NCBI GenBank assembly: GCA_002322865.1
Contig: DCOH01000013.1
Location: 19,753 to 42,916, forward strand
Reading direction: 5' to 3'
DNA length: 23,164 nucleotides
Source: Sphingobacterium sp. UBA1575
Lineage (GTDB): Bacteria > Bacteroidota > Bacteroidia > Sphingobacteriales > Sphingobacteriaceae
Shown in pieces: positions 1-8,699 of the stretch. The translations under genes were made by a program, and so were the position numbers. Below the pieces are notes generated by a model, which ran no database searches, was not told the origin of the DNA, and saw only the letters and a program-made list of their open reading frames with translations. The number at the start of each line of letters is the position of its first letter. Position 1 is the stretch's first letter.

Positions 1-273
1 ATGAAATTTTTAACCCACTTATCGGTCAGAAAGGTTGGCAATGATTACATCATGTTGCAACCTGGATTGGAAATGCTCGATATGGCCCGCGTTTTTACCC
101 TTTCCGAGTCGGCGGCCATGATCATCGAGGAGTTTAAAGGGAGGGATTTTGAAGAACAGGATGCTGTAGACTTTGTTCTGCGAAATTTTGAGGTGGAAGC
201 CCAAAGGGCAAAAATTGATGTTCGGCAAATCCTGACGCATTTCTTCCAAGAAGGTTTATTTGTTGCACGATGA
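1..273 (+). CDS. PqqD-family small protein
   Basis: This 90-residue protein resembles the PqqD fold used as a peptide-binding (RRE-like) chaperone in RiPP and PQQ pathways. The N-terminal half reads as a short beta-rich segment followed by a 'tLSESAAMIIEEFKGRDFEEQDAVDF' type helix pair, which matches the PqqD pattern of '...LN.TAa.Iwel.dG..t..ei...l'. The C-terminal helix ends 'ILTHFFQEGLFVAR', the usual place of the family's last helix. Its stop overlaps the next start (ATGA), so it is translationally coupled to the nucleotidyltransferase-like gene. The window begins exactly at its ATG, so upstream operon members and a possible earlier start cannot be seen. In Bacteroidota such PqqD proteins often accompany modification or transport genes. 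No precursor peptide is visible here, so the role is open. Confidence 0.7.
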   Translation: MKFLTHLSVRKVGNDYIMLQPGLEMLDMARVFTLSESAAMIIEEFKGRDFEEQDAVDFVLRNFEVEAQRAKIDVRQILTHFFQEGLFVAR

Positions 274-1376
274 TAAAACAGCATATCCTATATCATAAAT
301 CCGTTTTGGTTTTTTTAGATCTCCTGAAATTTGCCTTATGGGGAAAACCCTTAGCATTGGATAAATTTCAGGAGCTAAAAAACCGAGATTGGGAAAATGT
401 ATATAGGTTTGCCTACTTTCAGACGCTCGATGGGTTGATCGCTCATGCCGCCCAACAGCTACCTTCTTTTTTTATGCCCGAGCAGCCCATGTTATATAAA
501 ATGATCCTTCGCGAACAGCAGATCAGGGAAAAAAACGAGAAAATGAATACGATCATTTCCGAGTTGGATGGATTGTATAATGCGGAGGGTATTCGGCCCA
601 TTCTACAAAAGGGGCAGGCCGTTGCCCAATATTATCCGAATCCTTCCTTGCGTGTTTGCGGCGATATCGATTGGTATTTTGAACGGGGCCTTCCCTATAA
701 TAAGGCGTTCAAGCTCATGGTAGATCTTAAAACGAACATCCATTTTCATGCAGGATACAGCTGTGGATACGACTGGAAAGGCCTACATGTAGAACATCAT
801 CAACGGCTCATACAGGCTAGAAATCCATGGAATCTAAAATTCCTAAATAAGCTTCAGACAGAAGAAAGAGAGCCTTTTGAGCCCGTTTCAAGTCAAGGTT
901 TTCAGACCCATATGCCCAATCCATTTCTAAATTCCATCATGTTGAATGTACATATTCTTAGCCATCAAGTAGGCTATGGCATTGGTTTGAGGCAATTATG
1001 TGATGTTGCCTGTTTATACCATACCCAAAACCAAAAATTGGATGGGGACAGATTGAAATTTGTTTACAAGAAATTGGGGGTATTGGCATGGATGCATAAA
1101 CTCCATTATACCTTGGTCAAGTATTTGGGATTAAAAGAAGAAAATTTACCTTTCCCTTTAGATAAGAAATCGGTTAACGATTGGATGATCAAGGATATCC
1201 TTTTTGCGGGAAATTTTGCATTTCATGATTCCCGCTTTCCGGATATCAATAATCCAATGGGACGAATGAATAGAATACCAAGACTATTCTACAGTTTTAG
1301 CCGATATCTACCCATCGCCCCATCGGAAACGGTAGCTTTTCCGATCATCCATGTGATCTCCAAATTCCACCGGTAA
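270..1376 (+). CDS. nucleotidyltransferase-family protein (NTP_transf_5-like)
   Basis: The 368-residue product matches the pattern of the uncharacterised nucleotidyltransferase family often annotated PF14907. A 'LQKGQAVAQYYPNPSLRVCGDID' stretch around residues 112-134 corresponds to the family's 'lKG..l...yp.p..R..gDiD' core. D132 and D134 are the likely metal ligands. The rest is alpha-helical, with no signal peptide or membrane segment. The start ATG overlaps the stop of the PqqD-like gene by four bases, which supports this start and coupled expression. The stop lies only four bases before the stop of the convergent DUF3829 gene, and no terminator is visible between them. The substrate is unknown. 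Pairing with a PqqD protein suggests a role in a peptide- or polysaccharide-modifying locus whose remainder lies upstream, but this is inference. Confidence 0.7.
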   Translation: MIKQHILYHKSVLVFLDLLKFALWGKPLALDKFQELKNRDWENVYRFAYFQTLDGLIAHAAQQLPSFFMPEQPMLYKMILREQQIREKNEKMNTIISELDGLYNAEGIRPILQKGQAVAQYYPNPSLRVCGDIDWYFERGLPYNKAFKLMVDLKTNIHFHAGYSCGYDWKGLHVEHHQRLIQARNPWNLKFLNKLQTEEREPFEPVSSQGFQTHMPNPFLNSIMLNVHILSHQVGYGIGLRQLCDVACLYHTQNQKLDGDRLKFVYKKLGVLAWMHKLHYTLVKYLGLKEENLPFPLDKKSVNDWMIKDILFAGNFAFHDSRFPDINNPMGRMNRIPRLFYSFSRYLPIAPSETVAFPIIHVISKFHR

Positions 1377-1380
1377 AAAA

Positions 1381-2334
1381 TTAGTTTACAAAATTATTAT
1401 AGGTACTCACCACCGTTTGGGCAGCGTTGTCCAAATCGGTAAATGCTCCTTCCGAAATCTCGCTTCCAGCATTCATTTCCCGTTGGATAATGCGCATTTT
1501 TCCTAAGTAGGTATCCACAGCATCATTGAAGGTATTGAATCTTCGGTTGTTACTTTCATATTGATCGCCTTTGATCGGGTTCTCCTTATTTTTTTTCAAT
1601 AAAGATTCCAATTCATTGTACTGTTTATCAAAATTTGCTTTGAAAGTTTGGTTACTCACATCATCGTAGGTGCCCATGGTAATTTCCTTACAATATTCCA
1701 TGACTTTTTTAGAAGAAATAATCTGATCCTTAAAAGGATGGTCCTTCAATATTTCCGCTTCTGCTTTATCCGCTTCAGGACGTAAAGCATTGAATAAGGC
1801 TTTGGAGGCATTCTCATTCTTTTGGATTTCTGCCATGCCTTTCTCCTTAAACTCGTTCATTTTTTTGCCTTGATCTTCTTTCCAATCTTCAGCAGATTTA
1901 TAGTTTTCCATTTCCTTATATAAGCTTTGTAAGGAAGCGAAACTGGTTTGCAAGCTGTCTATCCATGCTGCATAATTACCTTTTAAAGAGCTTGGGGCTT
2001 TTAGATCTTTTGATTGATTTACCATAATTGGCCGAATCAAAATAGGAGCTATAGCAATCGCATCAGGATTGGCTATCTTTTTTTTGATGAAGTTATCTAG
2101 ATTATCGACGGATCGGATATAATTACGGATAAAACTATTCTGGTTATTTTCCGTTTGAACCATTTTGTTATTGAAATCAATGATTTCTTGGGCTTCATTT
2201 TTAGATCCGGAAGAAAATAATCCTCCAGATTCGTTTTCTTTTTCTCCCGACTTGGATTTGTCTCCCGAACCGGAACATCCAACAGTTAAAGAAAGGGCTA
2301 AAACGCCTAAAATTAGTGATTGTGCTATTTTCAT
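1381..2334 (-). CDS. DUF3829 lipoprotein
   Basis: This is a predicted exported lipoprotein. From the Met at 2334 it reads as a lysine-containing n-region, a hydrophobic core (LILGVLALSL) and a lipobox-like TVGC, followed by a Ser/Gly/Lys/Glu-rich linker. The mature part is helical and charged, with the DUF3829 look ('DFNNKMVQ..', 'NLDNFIKK', 'FNDAVDTYL'). The frame is open to an earlier ATG at 2358, which would put eight polar residues (MDTPIHIR) in front of the signal peptide. I prefer the 2334 start because it gives a normal lipoprotein signal. Both candidate starts lie in the arms of a strong inverted repeat, listed separately. Function within DUF3829 is not established. It lies downstream of the M60-like peptidase gene on the same strand but has its own possible promoter. 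Confidence 0.8.
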   Translation of the reverse strand: MKIAQSLILGVLALSLTVGCSGSGDKSKSGEKENESGGLFSSGSKNEAQEIIDFNNKMVQTENNQNSFIRNYIRSVDNLDNFIKKKIANPDAIAIAPILIRPIMVNQSKDLKAPSSLKGNYAAWIDSLQTSFASLQSLYKEMENYKSAEDWKEDQGKKMNEFKEKGMAEIQKNENASKALFNALRPEADKAEAEILKDHPFKDQIISSKKVMEYCKEITMGTYDDVSNQTFKANFDKQYNELESLLKKNKENPIKGDQYESNNRRFNTFNDAVDTYLGKMRIIQREMNAGSEISEGAFTDLDNAAQTVVSTYNNFVN

Positions 2335-2366
2335 CCTGATATGAATTGGTGTATCCATATCAGGAT
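2333..2366 (-). promoter_or_regulatory. start-codon hairpin of the DUF3829 gene
   Basis: ATCCTGATATG at 2333-2343 and CATATCAGGAT at 2356-2366 form a perfect 11-bp inverted repeat with a 12-nt loop. In the minus-strand RNA the stem can extend by one G-U and four A-U pairs (to 2328 and 2371), giving 16 bp. The two candidate start codons of the lipoprotein gene (2358 and 2334) both fall in the arms, so folding would hide the translation start. It could equally be a protein-binding palindrome. Confidence 0.6.
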
Positions 2367-2410
2367 AAAAAATATGCCAGCCTTGTCTAAAAGCTATTTA
2401 TTGCTATATA

Positions 2411-2440
2411 CAAAGTATATACAAGATTAAATAACATCAA
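2411..2440 (-). promoter_or_regulatory. possible Bacteroidota-type promoter for the DUF3829 gene
   Basis: On the minus strand TTG (2440-2438) is followed after 18 nt by TATACTTTG (2419-2411). This resembles the Bacteroidota -33 TTG / -7 TAnnTTTG promoter, with one extra base in the -7 element. The -7 box is embedded in a perfect palindrome, TATATAC-AAA-GTATATA at 2405-2421, which could be an operator. The -33 part lies within the last codons of the M60-like gene. Confidence 0.3.
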
Positions 2441-4250
2441 TTTTTTCGCCATTCCAACCAATTGCTTTTACTTTGGTTGAACCAATTGGAAGATGAACAA
2501 TGGTGTGTTGGTTATTAGTGAAACCAGCACCACGGAATGCAACTTTGACTAATTTATCGCCTTGATACGTCTCAAATGCAACCGCACCTGGCCAAGCAAG
2601 ATTATCGATAATTAACCTATCCTTTTCCTTCGAAAATCCTTCATTAATTTTACCCTTTAATACTTCTTGATTCTTGAAAATTGAAATACTGTTCGCTGTT
2701 AGGTAATGGATAACAGGACTACTTGGTTTCGGAAATTGGGAAGCGTATTTTTCTACTTCTTGTATGTCCTGATCGGTAATCAACATGCGCCCAACCGTAT
2801 AATCATCTACTATAAGATCAATAGGTGCTAGGATGCCTGATTTTTTAAAAAAATCTGTTAAGTCTAATCCACTTACTTTACATGCATTCTTGACAAATTG
2901 TAATTGATAGTAGCTTTCGGACTCCTGATCTGAAACAGGTTCTTGGATTGCTTTGTAGAATATATCCCCATAAAAGTCCTTATTTCCCCATTTCTTACCT
3001 GCACCCACCTCATGGAAGTACAATTGTAATTGCCAAAGTGGAACCAATTTGACGAAATGATCACCACCCCAATCTCTTGTTCGCTCTCTATCCCAACGGT
3101 CAGGTCCCGCTTGTGTTAACCAAGGTTGGTTATGAACAAAAGCAGATTCCATATAGGCCGTTATCCTTCCACCGATTTTAGGTTCATCGTAATCCTTTAA
3201 TTTTTCATGTTCCAATTTAGGGGAATGGGAATTGTAAACATATTGTGTCCAAACGGAATAGATATTATTGGTTACTTCGGTTGTGCCAGTCCATTTCATA
3301 TTTGGCCTAACTTGATTAACATGGCCAAATTCATGAGCAACTCCCCAAGAATTTTTCCTTAGCCGACTGATGTCTGCTAGATCTTTCATCGTGTTATCAT
3401 GAAAAGCAGCACCCAATCCATCTGCATGCATAAATCCTTTCCAAATAACCCGGCCGAACATATGGTTTTTAGGTTCTTTTTTATATTTTACCAATCCCAT
3501 GATCTCATGCTGAATATGGATGATCGAATCATATAGCGCTACTAATCCTTTGCCATTTTCTGGCGTTCCAGCTTTTAAGGATTCTTTGGAATAAGCTAAG
3601 TGTACTTTTTTACCAATTAAATCGATAACCGGACCATGAGCTGAATTTAGCATCTTTTGATATTTGCTATTATCATCTTTCCGGGCATCAAAAACACCGT
3701 TTATTTTACCAGAAAGGATATGGATCTTCACTTTTTTATAAGGCTTACCTGACTCATAGAAATGTTGGATATAAGCATTGCCCTTATCCTTTACCTGAAA
3801 TTTATTTAAACCTGGTTTTAAAGGATATTTGTGCATCCGAAAATGCTCATCATCCCAGTTGCTGACCAATAAATTTAATTTTTGGTTTTCATTATCTTCC
3901 ACCCAGACAAGGACTTCCTCATTTGCGGAAAAATAAATTCCTGTAGGATTTTCAAATTGGGAGTAAGGGCTGGTTTTTAATTCTTTAGCAAGAATTTGAG
4001 GGTCTAAGTAGCTCTCATAGGTTTTGAATCTTTCCGTTAATGGGTAATTTCCGTTTTTCATCTCCTTTGCAACTTCGCGCAATATCGGATGTTGGATTTC
4101 TTGGATAGCTTGCGGGCTTGCTTTTTTGGTCAGACTCGTCAGATTTTTCTTGTTAAAAAAGGAAAGGTCGTTTTCTGATTGTGCAAAGGTTAGGTTGCTG
4201 GCACAGATCAAAAAACTGATTATGGCTAGTTTCTTCATCATTTCATTCAT
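2427..4250 (-). CDS. secreted M60-like (enhancin-type) metallopeptidase
   Basis: The 607-residue protein begins with a cleavable signal peptide (hydrophobic core LAIISFLICASNLTFA, then QS). The gluzincin motif HEFGH is at residues 306-310, with E325 in TTEV as the likely third zinc ligand. The spacing fits the M60 pattern HExxH-x(8-24)-E. Upstream, a beta-rich segment at about residues 95-175 (GIYFSANEEVLVWVED..) looks like the N-terminal domain seen before M60 catalytic domains. A C-terminal beta-rich stretch ends in 'WNGEKIDVI'. M60 peptidases commonly cleave O-glycosylated proteins such as mucins, so a secreted or periplasmic glycoprotein-degrading role is likely. M1 and M5 are both possible starts; M5 gives the shorter conventional signal peptide. 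Upstream lies the frameshifted DUF2200 gene, 112 bp away. Confidence 0.85.
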   Translation of the reverse strand: MNEMMKKLAIISFLICASNLTFAQSENDLSFFNKKNLTSLTKKASPQAIQEIQHPILREVAKEMKNGNYPLTERFKTYESYLDPQILAKELKTSPYSQFENPTGIYFSANEEVLVWVEDNENQKLNLLVSNWDDEHFRMHKYPLKPGLNKFQVKDKGNAYIQHFYESGKPYKKVKIHILSGKINGVFDARKDDNSKYQKMLNSAHGPVIDLIGKKVHLAYSKESLKAGTPENGKGLVALYDSIIHIQHEIMGLVKYKKEPKNHMFGRVIWKGFMHADGLGAAFHDNTMKDLADISRLRKNSWGVAHEFGHVNQVRPNMKWTGTTEVTNNIYSVWTQYVYNSHSPKLEHEKLKDYDEPKIGGRITAYMESAFVHNQPWLTQAGPDRWDRERTRDWGGDHFVKLVPLWQLQLYFHEVGAGKKWGNKDFYGDIFYKAIQEPVSDQESESYYQLQFVKNACKVSGLDLTDFFKKSGILAPIDLIVDDYTVGRMLITDQDIQEVEKYASQFPKPSSPVIHYLTANSISIFKNQEVLKGKINEGFSKEKDRLIIDNLAWPGAVAFETYQGDKLVKVAFRGAGFTNNQHTIVHLPIGSTKVKAIGWNGEKIDVI

Positions 4251-4362
4251 TTATTCCAAGATAATGAATAAAAGACTCTGGAAAACCAGCCTTAATCATT
4301 CAATCGATTGCATAATGGAAATATTACATAGAAATAAGTCCTTCAATCATTTTTACATAAAT

Positions 4363-4721
4363 TTATGACCTTAATATTTTCTCCATCGTCTTTCCTTTGG
4401 CCAGCTCGTCTATCAATTTATCCAAATACCTGACCTGCTGAATTAGCTTGTCTTCAATTTCCTCAATGCGGTCGCCACAGATTACCCCAGTAATCTTTAC
4501 AGCATTTGGATTCATCTTCGGCGCCTTCCCAAAAAAATCCTCCAGATTTATCTTATCATCAATGGCTTTTTGTAAGGTCTTTTCGTCATAACCCGTAAGC
4601 CAAAAAATAATCTCATCAACCTCCGCTTTCGTTCTATTCTTCTTCTCAGCTTTCTGTATATACATAGGATAACCCCTGCGAAAGACATTTTATAAACGCG
4701 TTCTATATTTTTTGGATGCAT
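4363..4721 (-). pseudogene. DUF2200 protein, frameshifted near the N-terminus
   Basis: The open part (Met at 4665 to stop at 4363, 100 codons) is a clear DUF2200 sequence: 'QKAEKKNRTKAEVDEII', 'WLTGYDEKTL', 'ITGVICGDRIEEIEDKLI', 'RYLDKLIDELAKGKTMEKIL'. Full members start with a segment like 'RVY.MSFA.VYPLYIQKAEKK'. That missing piece is present upstream in a neighbouring frame: from the ATG at 4721 it reads MHPKNIERVYKMSFAGV, then YPMYIQKAEKK continues in the frame of the open part. The join lies at 4669-4673, where one T is missing (GTTATCC instead of GTTTATCC). The gene is therefore split by a one-base deletion, or the base was lost in assembly. The function of DUF2200 is unknown. A product starting at 4665 would lack about 20 residues. 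Confidence 0.8.
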
Positions 4722-4826
4722 AATGTTGAATTCAATAGGTTAAAAAATACCCGACAATTTACAATAAATTCATAAATCACTTATTATAATTTTTACGTAA
4801 ATTGGTATATAAATTAAAACCGCCTT

Positions 4827-6203
4827 ATGAAAGGGGAAACCTTAACCCAAAAATTGCATCTGTTATGGCGTGCTGGCTTTGGACCTGCTTTGGAACAGAT
4901 TCCGACCATTGCGAATAGTAGCATTCAAGACCTCTACAAGCATTTGTCAAAGCCTCAGAAATTCCAGGCAGTAAATTTCCAAAAACCAGATCAGCCAACT
5001 GATGATGGCTACAACAGCATGGATAATGCGGAGAAGCGGAAACAAGCCCAAAAGTTAAACCGATCCCAGAACCTGGATCTGAATATCGATTTCATGAACC
5101 AGATGATCCTTTCCGAAGCGCAACTGCAGGAAAAGATGGCTTTTTTCTGGCACGGGCATTTTGCGAGTCGGTCTGTTAATCCAAGGTTTAGTAAGCAATT
5201 GCTGAACAGCATCCGTCGGCATGCCTTAGGCAACTTCAAGGATCTCTTGTTTGCCGTGAGTCAATCACCCTCCATGTTGAATTTTCTGAACAACCAACAG
5301 AATAAAAAAGGGCACCCTAATGAGAACTTTGCAAGGGAAGTCATGGAATTATTTACCATGGGAAGGGGGAATTATACAGAAACAGATGTAAGGGAAGGAG
5401 CGAGGGCATTTACCGGCTGGGCTTACAATAAGGAAGGTGAGTTTATTGAACGGAAGAATCAGCATGATACTGGAGAAAAGACGTTTTTAGGAAAGAAAGG
5501 TGACTTTTCAGGTGAAGATGTCCTCCATATAATCCTGGAAAAGAAGGAAACCGCCAGGTTTATTACCGAGAAGATTTATAGATTCTTTGTAAATGAAAAA
5601 ATAGATCAAGCAAGGGTTCAAGAATTAAGTTCCATTTTTTACAATGCAAAATATGATATCCGAAAATTAATGGATAGCATTTTCCTGAGCGATTGGTTCT
5701 ATGAAGCACAACATATTGGCAACCGTATTAAATCGCCCATTGAATTGATGGTAGGCATGATGCGGATGATGCCTATGCGAGTGGCGCATCCCGAAAACCT
5801 GATCGACTATCAACGTTTATTAGGACAGATGTTGCTCTATCCACCGAATGTGGCCGGATGGCCCAATGGAAAATCCTGGATCGATAGCTCCACCTTGATG
5901 CTCCGACTTCAGATGCCTCAAATTTGGTCAGGCTTAAGACCTATGGACTACGATGCACCTTTGGATGATGATCTAGACATGGGTGCCAAAAACAAGAACA
6001 GCAACTTAAACCAATTCAAGAACCCACAGATTGAAATTGCTTGGGATCAAGTCAATGACACGTTCAAAAACAAGAAATTAGTAGACTATATCCTGCAATC
6101 TCCCAATAAAAGCGTTCAACAAGTAGCTGCACGATTCGCAGTTGAGGGAATAAAAATGAATATGATCAACTTGATGTCCACTCCAGAATATCAGTTGATG
6201 TAA
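4827..6203 (+). CDS. DUF1800 family protein
   Basis: This 458-residue protein has the family hallmarks in order: 'HLLWRAGFGP' near the N-terminus, 'KMAFFWHGHFASR' at about residues 106-118, 'NENFAREVMELFTMGRGNYTETDVREGARAFTGW' at about 167-200, and 'RIKSPIELMVGMMRMM' with 'LYPPNVAGWPNGKSWI' towards the C-terminus. It is followed after ten bases by the DUF1501 gene, the standard partner, so the two form an operon. The pair is common in Bacteroidota and Planctomycetes. DUF1501 is exported and the biochemical role is unproven. No signal peptide is obvious on this member from the chosen ATG; the upstream sequence is AT-rich without an in-frame extension that I would favour. Confidence 0.9.
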   Translation: MKGETLTQKLHLLWRAGFGPALEQIPTIANSSIQDLYKHLSKPQKFQAVNFQKPDQPTDDGYNSMDNAEKRKQAQKLNRSQNLDLNIDFMNQMILSEAQLQEKMAFFWHGHFASRSVNPRFSKQLLNSIRRHALGNFKDLLFAVSQSPSMLNFLNNQQNKKGHPNENFAREVMELFTMGRGNYTETDVREGARAFTGWAYNKEGEFIERKNQHDTGEKTFLGKKGDFSGEDVLHIILEKKETARFITEKIYRFFVNEKIDQARVQELSSIFYNAKYDIRKLMDSIFLSDWFYEAQHIGNRIKSPIELMVGMMRMMPMRVAHPENLIDYQRLLGQMLLYPPNVAGWPNGKSWIDSSTLMLRLQMPQIWSGLRPMDYDAPLDDDLDMGAKNKNSNLNQFKNPQIEIAWDQVNDTFKNKKLVDYILQSPNKSVQQVAARFAVEGIKMNMINLMSTPEYQLM

Positions 6204-6213
6204 CCCTGAAATT

Positions 6214-7401
6214 ATGTATATCAAGAGAAGAGAATTTTTAAAAATGGGAAGTTTGGTTTCCGCATCCATGATGCTTCCAAACTTCCTGAAAGCCTTGGAA
6301 ACTGATAATTCGCTCCAAAATAGGCCGAATATATTGGTGGTCCTGCAATTTACGGGCGGAAATGATGGATTGAACACCATCATCCCAACCCGAAATGATA
6401 TTTATTTCCGGGAAAGAAGTCAAATCGGTATCATAAATTCCCTGCGATTAAACGATGAGGCGGGCATCAATCCAAACCTTGCCTTTTTCAAGAATTTATA
6501 TGAACAAGGGGAATTGGCGGTGTTGAATAATGTAGGCTATCCCAACCCGGATAAATCCCATTTCCGAAGCATGGATATCTGGCATTCGGCCAGCCGATCC
6601 GACGAATACCTGGAAACGGGTTGGTTAGGTCGGTATTTGGATGAAGCCTGTTACGATTGTCCGCATCCCACCCAGGCTTTGGAGGTGGATGATATGCTGA
6701 GCTTGGCATTAAAAGGAAAGAACAATAAAGCTTTTGCGTTCAAGGAGCCACGGAAACTATACCAGCTGAGCCAGGAAAATTATCTCAAAACGCTAGCCCA
6801 GCAACATGACCATGAAGAAGAAACGGTTTCTTATCTTTACAGCACATTAGGCTCAACCATCAATAATGCCGATTATATCTTTGACAAGAGCAAGGCTAAG
6901 GCAAATAACGACAGTTATCCAAACTCAGGATTAGGAAAGGAGTTCAAGACCATTTCTTCGCTTATCAAATCAGATATCAATACCAGGGTGTATTACCTAT
7001 CCATCGGTAGTTTCGATACCCATGTGAACCAGAATGATCGACAAGGGAAGTTGTTCCAGGAAATCAATGAAGCAGTAAAAGCCTTTGTTTCCGATCTAAA
7101 AAAACATGATCTATTCAAAAACGTACTAATGATGACCTTTTCGGAATTTGGAAGGCGGGTGGCTCAGAATGCCAGCAATGGTACCGATCATGGAACGGCC
7201 AATCAACTTTTCTTTATCAGTGGAGGATTAAAGAAACAGGGCATGCTCAATGCACTTCCGGATCTTAAAAACCTATATGAAGGTGATTTGATATATACAG
7301 AAGACTTTCGGAAGGTCTATGCTACGGTGCTGAAGAACTGGCTTCAGGCTGATTCCAATAAAATTTTAGGTTGGAAGAATGGTTTGTACGACTTTGTGTA
7401 A
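6214..7401 (+). CDS. DUF1501 family protein with Tat signal
   Basis: The 395-residue product starts with a twin-arginine-like leader, 'KRREFLKMGSLVSASMMLP', so folded export by the Tat system is likely. The DUF1501 (sulfatase-like fold) motifs follow: 'ILVVLQFTGGNDGLNTIIP' at about residues 40-58, 'YPNPDKSHFRSMDIWHSA' at about 109-126, and 'MMTFSEFGRRVAQNASNGTDHGTANQLF' at about 306-333. It lies ten bases after the DUF1800 gene and is very probably co-transcribed with it. The two presumably act together in the periplasm. The last codons and stop lie in the first unit of a 24-bp tandem duplication. Confidence 0.9.
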   Translation: MYIKRREFLKMGSLVSASMMLPNFLKALETDNSLQNRPNILVVLQFTGGNDGLNTIIPTRNDIYFRERSQIGIINSLRLNDEAGINPNLAFFKNLYEQGELAVLNNVGYPNPDKSHFRSMDIWHSASRSDEYLETGWLGRYLDEACYDCPHPTQALEVDDMLSLALKGKNNKAFAFKEPRKLYQLSQENYLKTLAQQHDHEEETVSYLYSTLGSTINNADYIFDKSKAKANNDSYPNSGLGKEFKTISSLIKSDINTRVYYLSIGSFDTHVNQNDRQGKLFQEINEAVKAFVSDLKKHDLFKNVLMMTFSEFGRRVAQNASNGTDHGTANQLFFISGGLKKQGMLNALPDLKNLYEGDLIYTEDFRKVYATVLKNWLQADSNKILGWKNGLYDFV

Positions 7402-7438
7402 ATTGGCGCTTTAAACTTTGTGTATATTGCCGCTTTAA
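7391..7438 (+). repeat. 24-bp tandem duplication between DUF1501 and AraC genes
   Basis: Two adjacent 24-bp units (7391-7414 and 7415-7438), each starting ACTTTGTGTA and ending GCTTTAA, differ at only two positions. The first unit contains the DUF1501 stop codon. The second ends nine bases before the AraC-type regulator's ATG. The CTTTG cores preceded by TAAA resemble a Bacteroidota -7 element, so the repeat could carry promoter or operator function. Confidence 0.85.
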
Positions 7439-7447
7439 TACGTTCTA

Positions 7448-8548
7448 ATGTTTACCTTCGAAGTCCTAATCAAAGCTTTTCTAATTGGAGGAATGTTCCT
7501 CCTTGCATTTCTTAATTTTAGTCATGCGGTTCAGGTCAATCGGAAGGCAAATATCTGGTTCGGAGTTTTTGCTATATTCTGGTCGACGTTCTGGTTGGAT
7601 GAGATGCTTTATCTTGGAGCATTGAAACATCATTTTATCTATCAAATTGGGGTGGTATTCATTCAATTCCTAGTGCCGCTTACTTTTTTGATCAGTGTTT
7701 ACTATTATACCAATCCAGATTATAAATTCGGGAAATTTCGGGTTATCCTTTTCTTGGTTCCACTCCTGATACTGATTGCACTGTCTTTAAAAGATGTTTT
7801 ACCTGAAAAGACTTATCATATCCTGATTTTGGCCCTGTTCTTTAGCCACGCCATCACTTGTGTGGTTTTGGCGTATTTTAAGGTACATCGGCATCAAAAG
7901 CTTATCCAATCGTTCTCATCCCATACCCAAGATGTGGATCTACGTTGGATAAAATATATTATCTATGCTTTTATCGCATCATCTTTATTGATCCTTGCAT
8001 ATAACCTGCTCTTACCCAATAGGAACCTGAATATTTTTGCGAATCTATTCTTTTTGTTCATCCTTTACTTGGTGGCATTTTATTCCATCCGTCAGAAAGA
8101 GATATTCCCTAAAGGTTTGGACATTGTAGAAGAGCTTGAAAAATCGGAAGAAGAGGAGTCCAATCCCAACCAGCAAAAGATCAAATTGATGAGTGATGAG
8201 GACCTTATGGCTGGTAAAGAAAGATTGATGCAGTTGATGGAGCAACAGGAAGCTTTTCTGGATACGGAATTAAACCTGTTGAAATTGGCTAATAGAATGG
8301 AGCTGAGCAGTCATCAATTGTCCTACATCATCAACAATGGTTTTCAGCAAAACTTTTTCCAGTTCATCAATTCATTTAGGGTTGAGCGAGCTAAAGAACT
8401 ATTATTGGATCCGAAGATGATGCCATATAATATCGTTTCGATCGGATTCTCTTCAGGATTCAATTCCAAGACGGCTTTCAATACCGTTTTTAAGAATAGC
8501 ACCGGATTGACGCCCACCTCGTACAGACAGCAACACCGATTAAGTTGA
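7448..8548 (+). CDS. AraC-family regulator with N-terminal membrane domain
   Basis: The first 220 or so residues form about seven hydrophobic helices (for example AFLIGGMFLLAFLNF, VIQFLVPLTFLISVYYY, VILFLVPLLILIALSL, LFFLFILYLVAFYS). The C-terminal ~100 residues form an AraC DNA-binding domain with both helix-turn-helix units: 'LNLLKLANRMELSSHQLSYIIN' and 'IVSIGFSSGFNSKTAFNTVFKNSTGLTPTSYR'. This is a common Bacteroidota arrangement of a membrane-anchored sensor-regulator. A charged linker (EELEKSEEEESNPNQQK) separates the two parts. The signal and target are not visible. It starts 46 bp after the DUF1501 gene, immediately after a tandem repeat that could be its control site. Confidence 0.9.
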   Translation: MFTFEVLIKAFLIGGMFLLAFLNFSHAVQVNRKANIWFGVFAIFWSTFWLDEMLYLGALKHHFIYQIGVVFIQFLVPLTFLISVYYYTNPDYKFGKFRVILFLVPLLILIALSLKDVLPEKTYHILILALFFSHAITCVVLAYFKVHRHQKLIQSFSSHTQDVDLRWIKYIIYAFIASSLLILAYNLLLPNRNLNIFANLFFLFILYLVAFYSIRQKEIFPKGLDIVEELEKSEEEESNPNQQKIKLMSDEDLMAGKERLMQLMEQQEAFLDTELNLLKLANRMELSSHQLSYIINNGFQQNFFQFINSFRVERAKELLLDPKMMPYNIVSIGFSSGFNSKTAFNTVFKNSTGLTPTSYRQQHRLS

Positions 8549-8658
8549 TCTGATTTATAAATCCGAACGCGTAACCATCTGACAATATGGTTGTTGATAG
8601 CGATTGTTTGTATAGGTTCAGTTCTATAAGTTGAAACCTATTTACTACCTGTATACGC

Positions 8659-8666
8659 TAATTTTG
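8659..8666 (+). promoter_or_regulatory. possible -7 element (TAATTTTG)
   Basis: TAATTTTG exactly fits the Bacteroidota -7 consensus TAnnTTTG and ends 33 bp before the ATG at 8700. A TTG lies 25 bp further upstream, somewhat farther than usual, so this is a moderate candidate for the promoter of the small gene and the flavodoxin/UbiA gene after it. Confidence 0.35.
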
Positions 8667-8699
8667 ATCTTGTTATTTATCGGATTAGTACAAAATTAG

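Noticed and set aside
8589..8640. Small inverted repeats after the AraC-type gene as a terminator
   Set aside because: The stems are only 6-7 bp and no T run follows, so I could not support a terminator.
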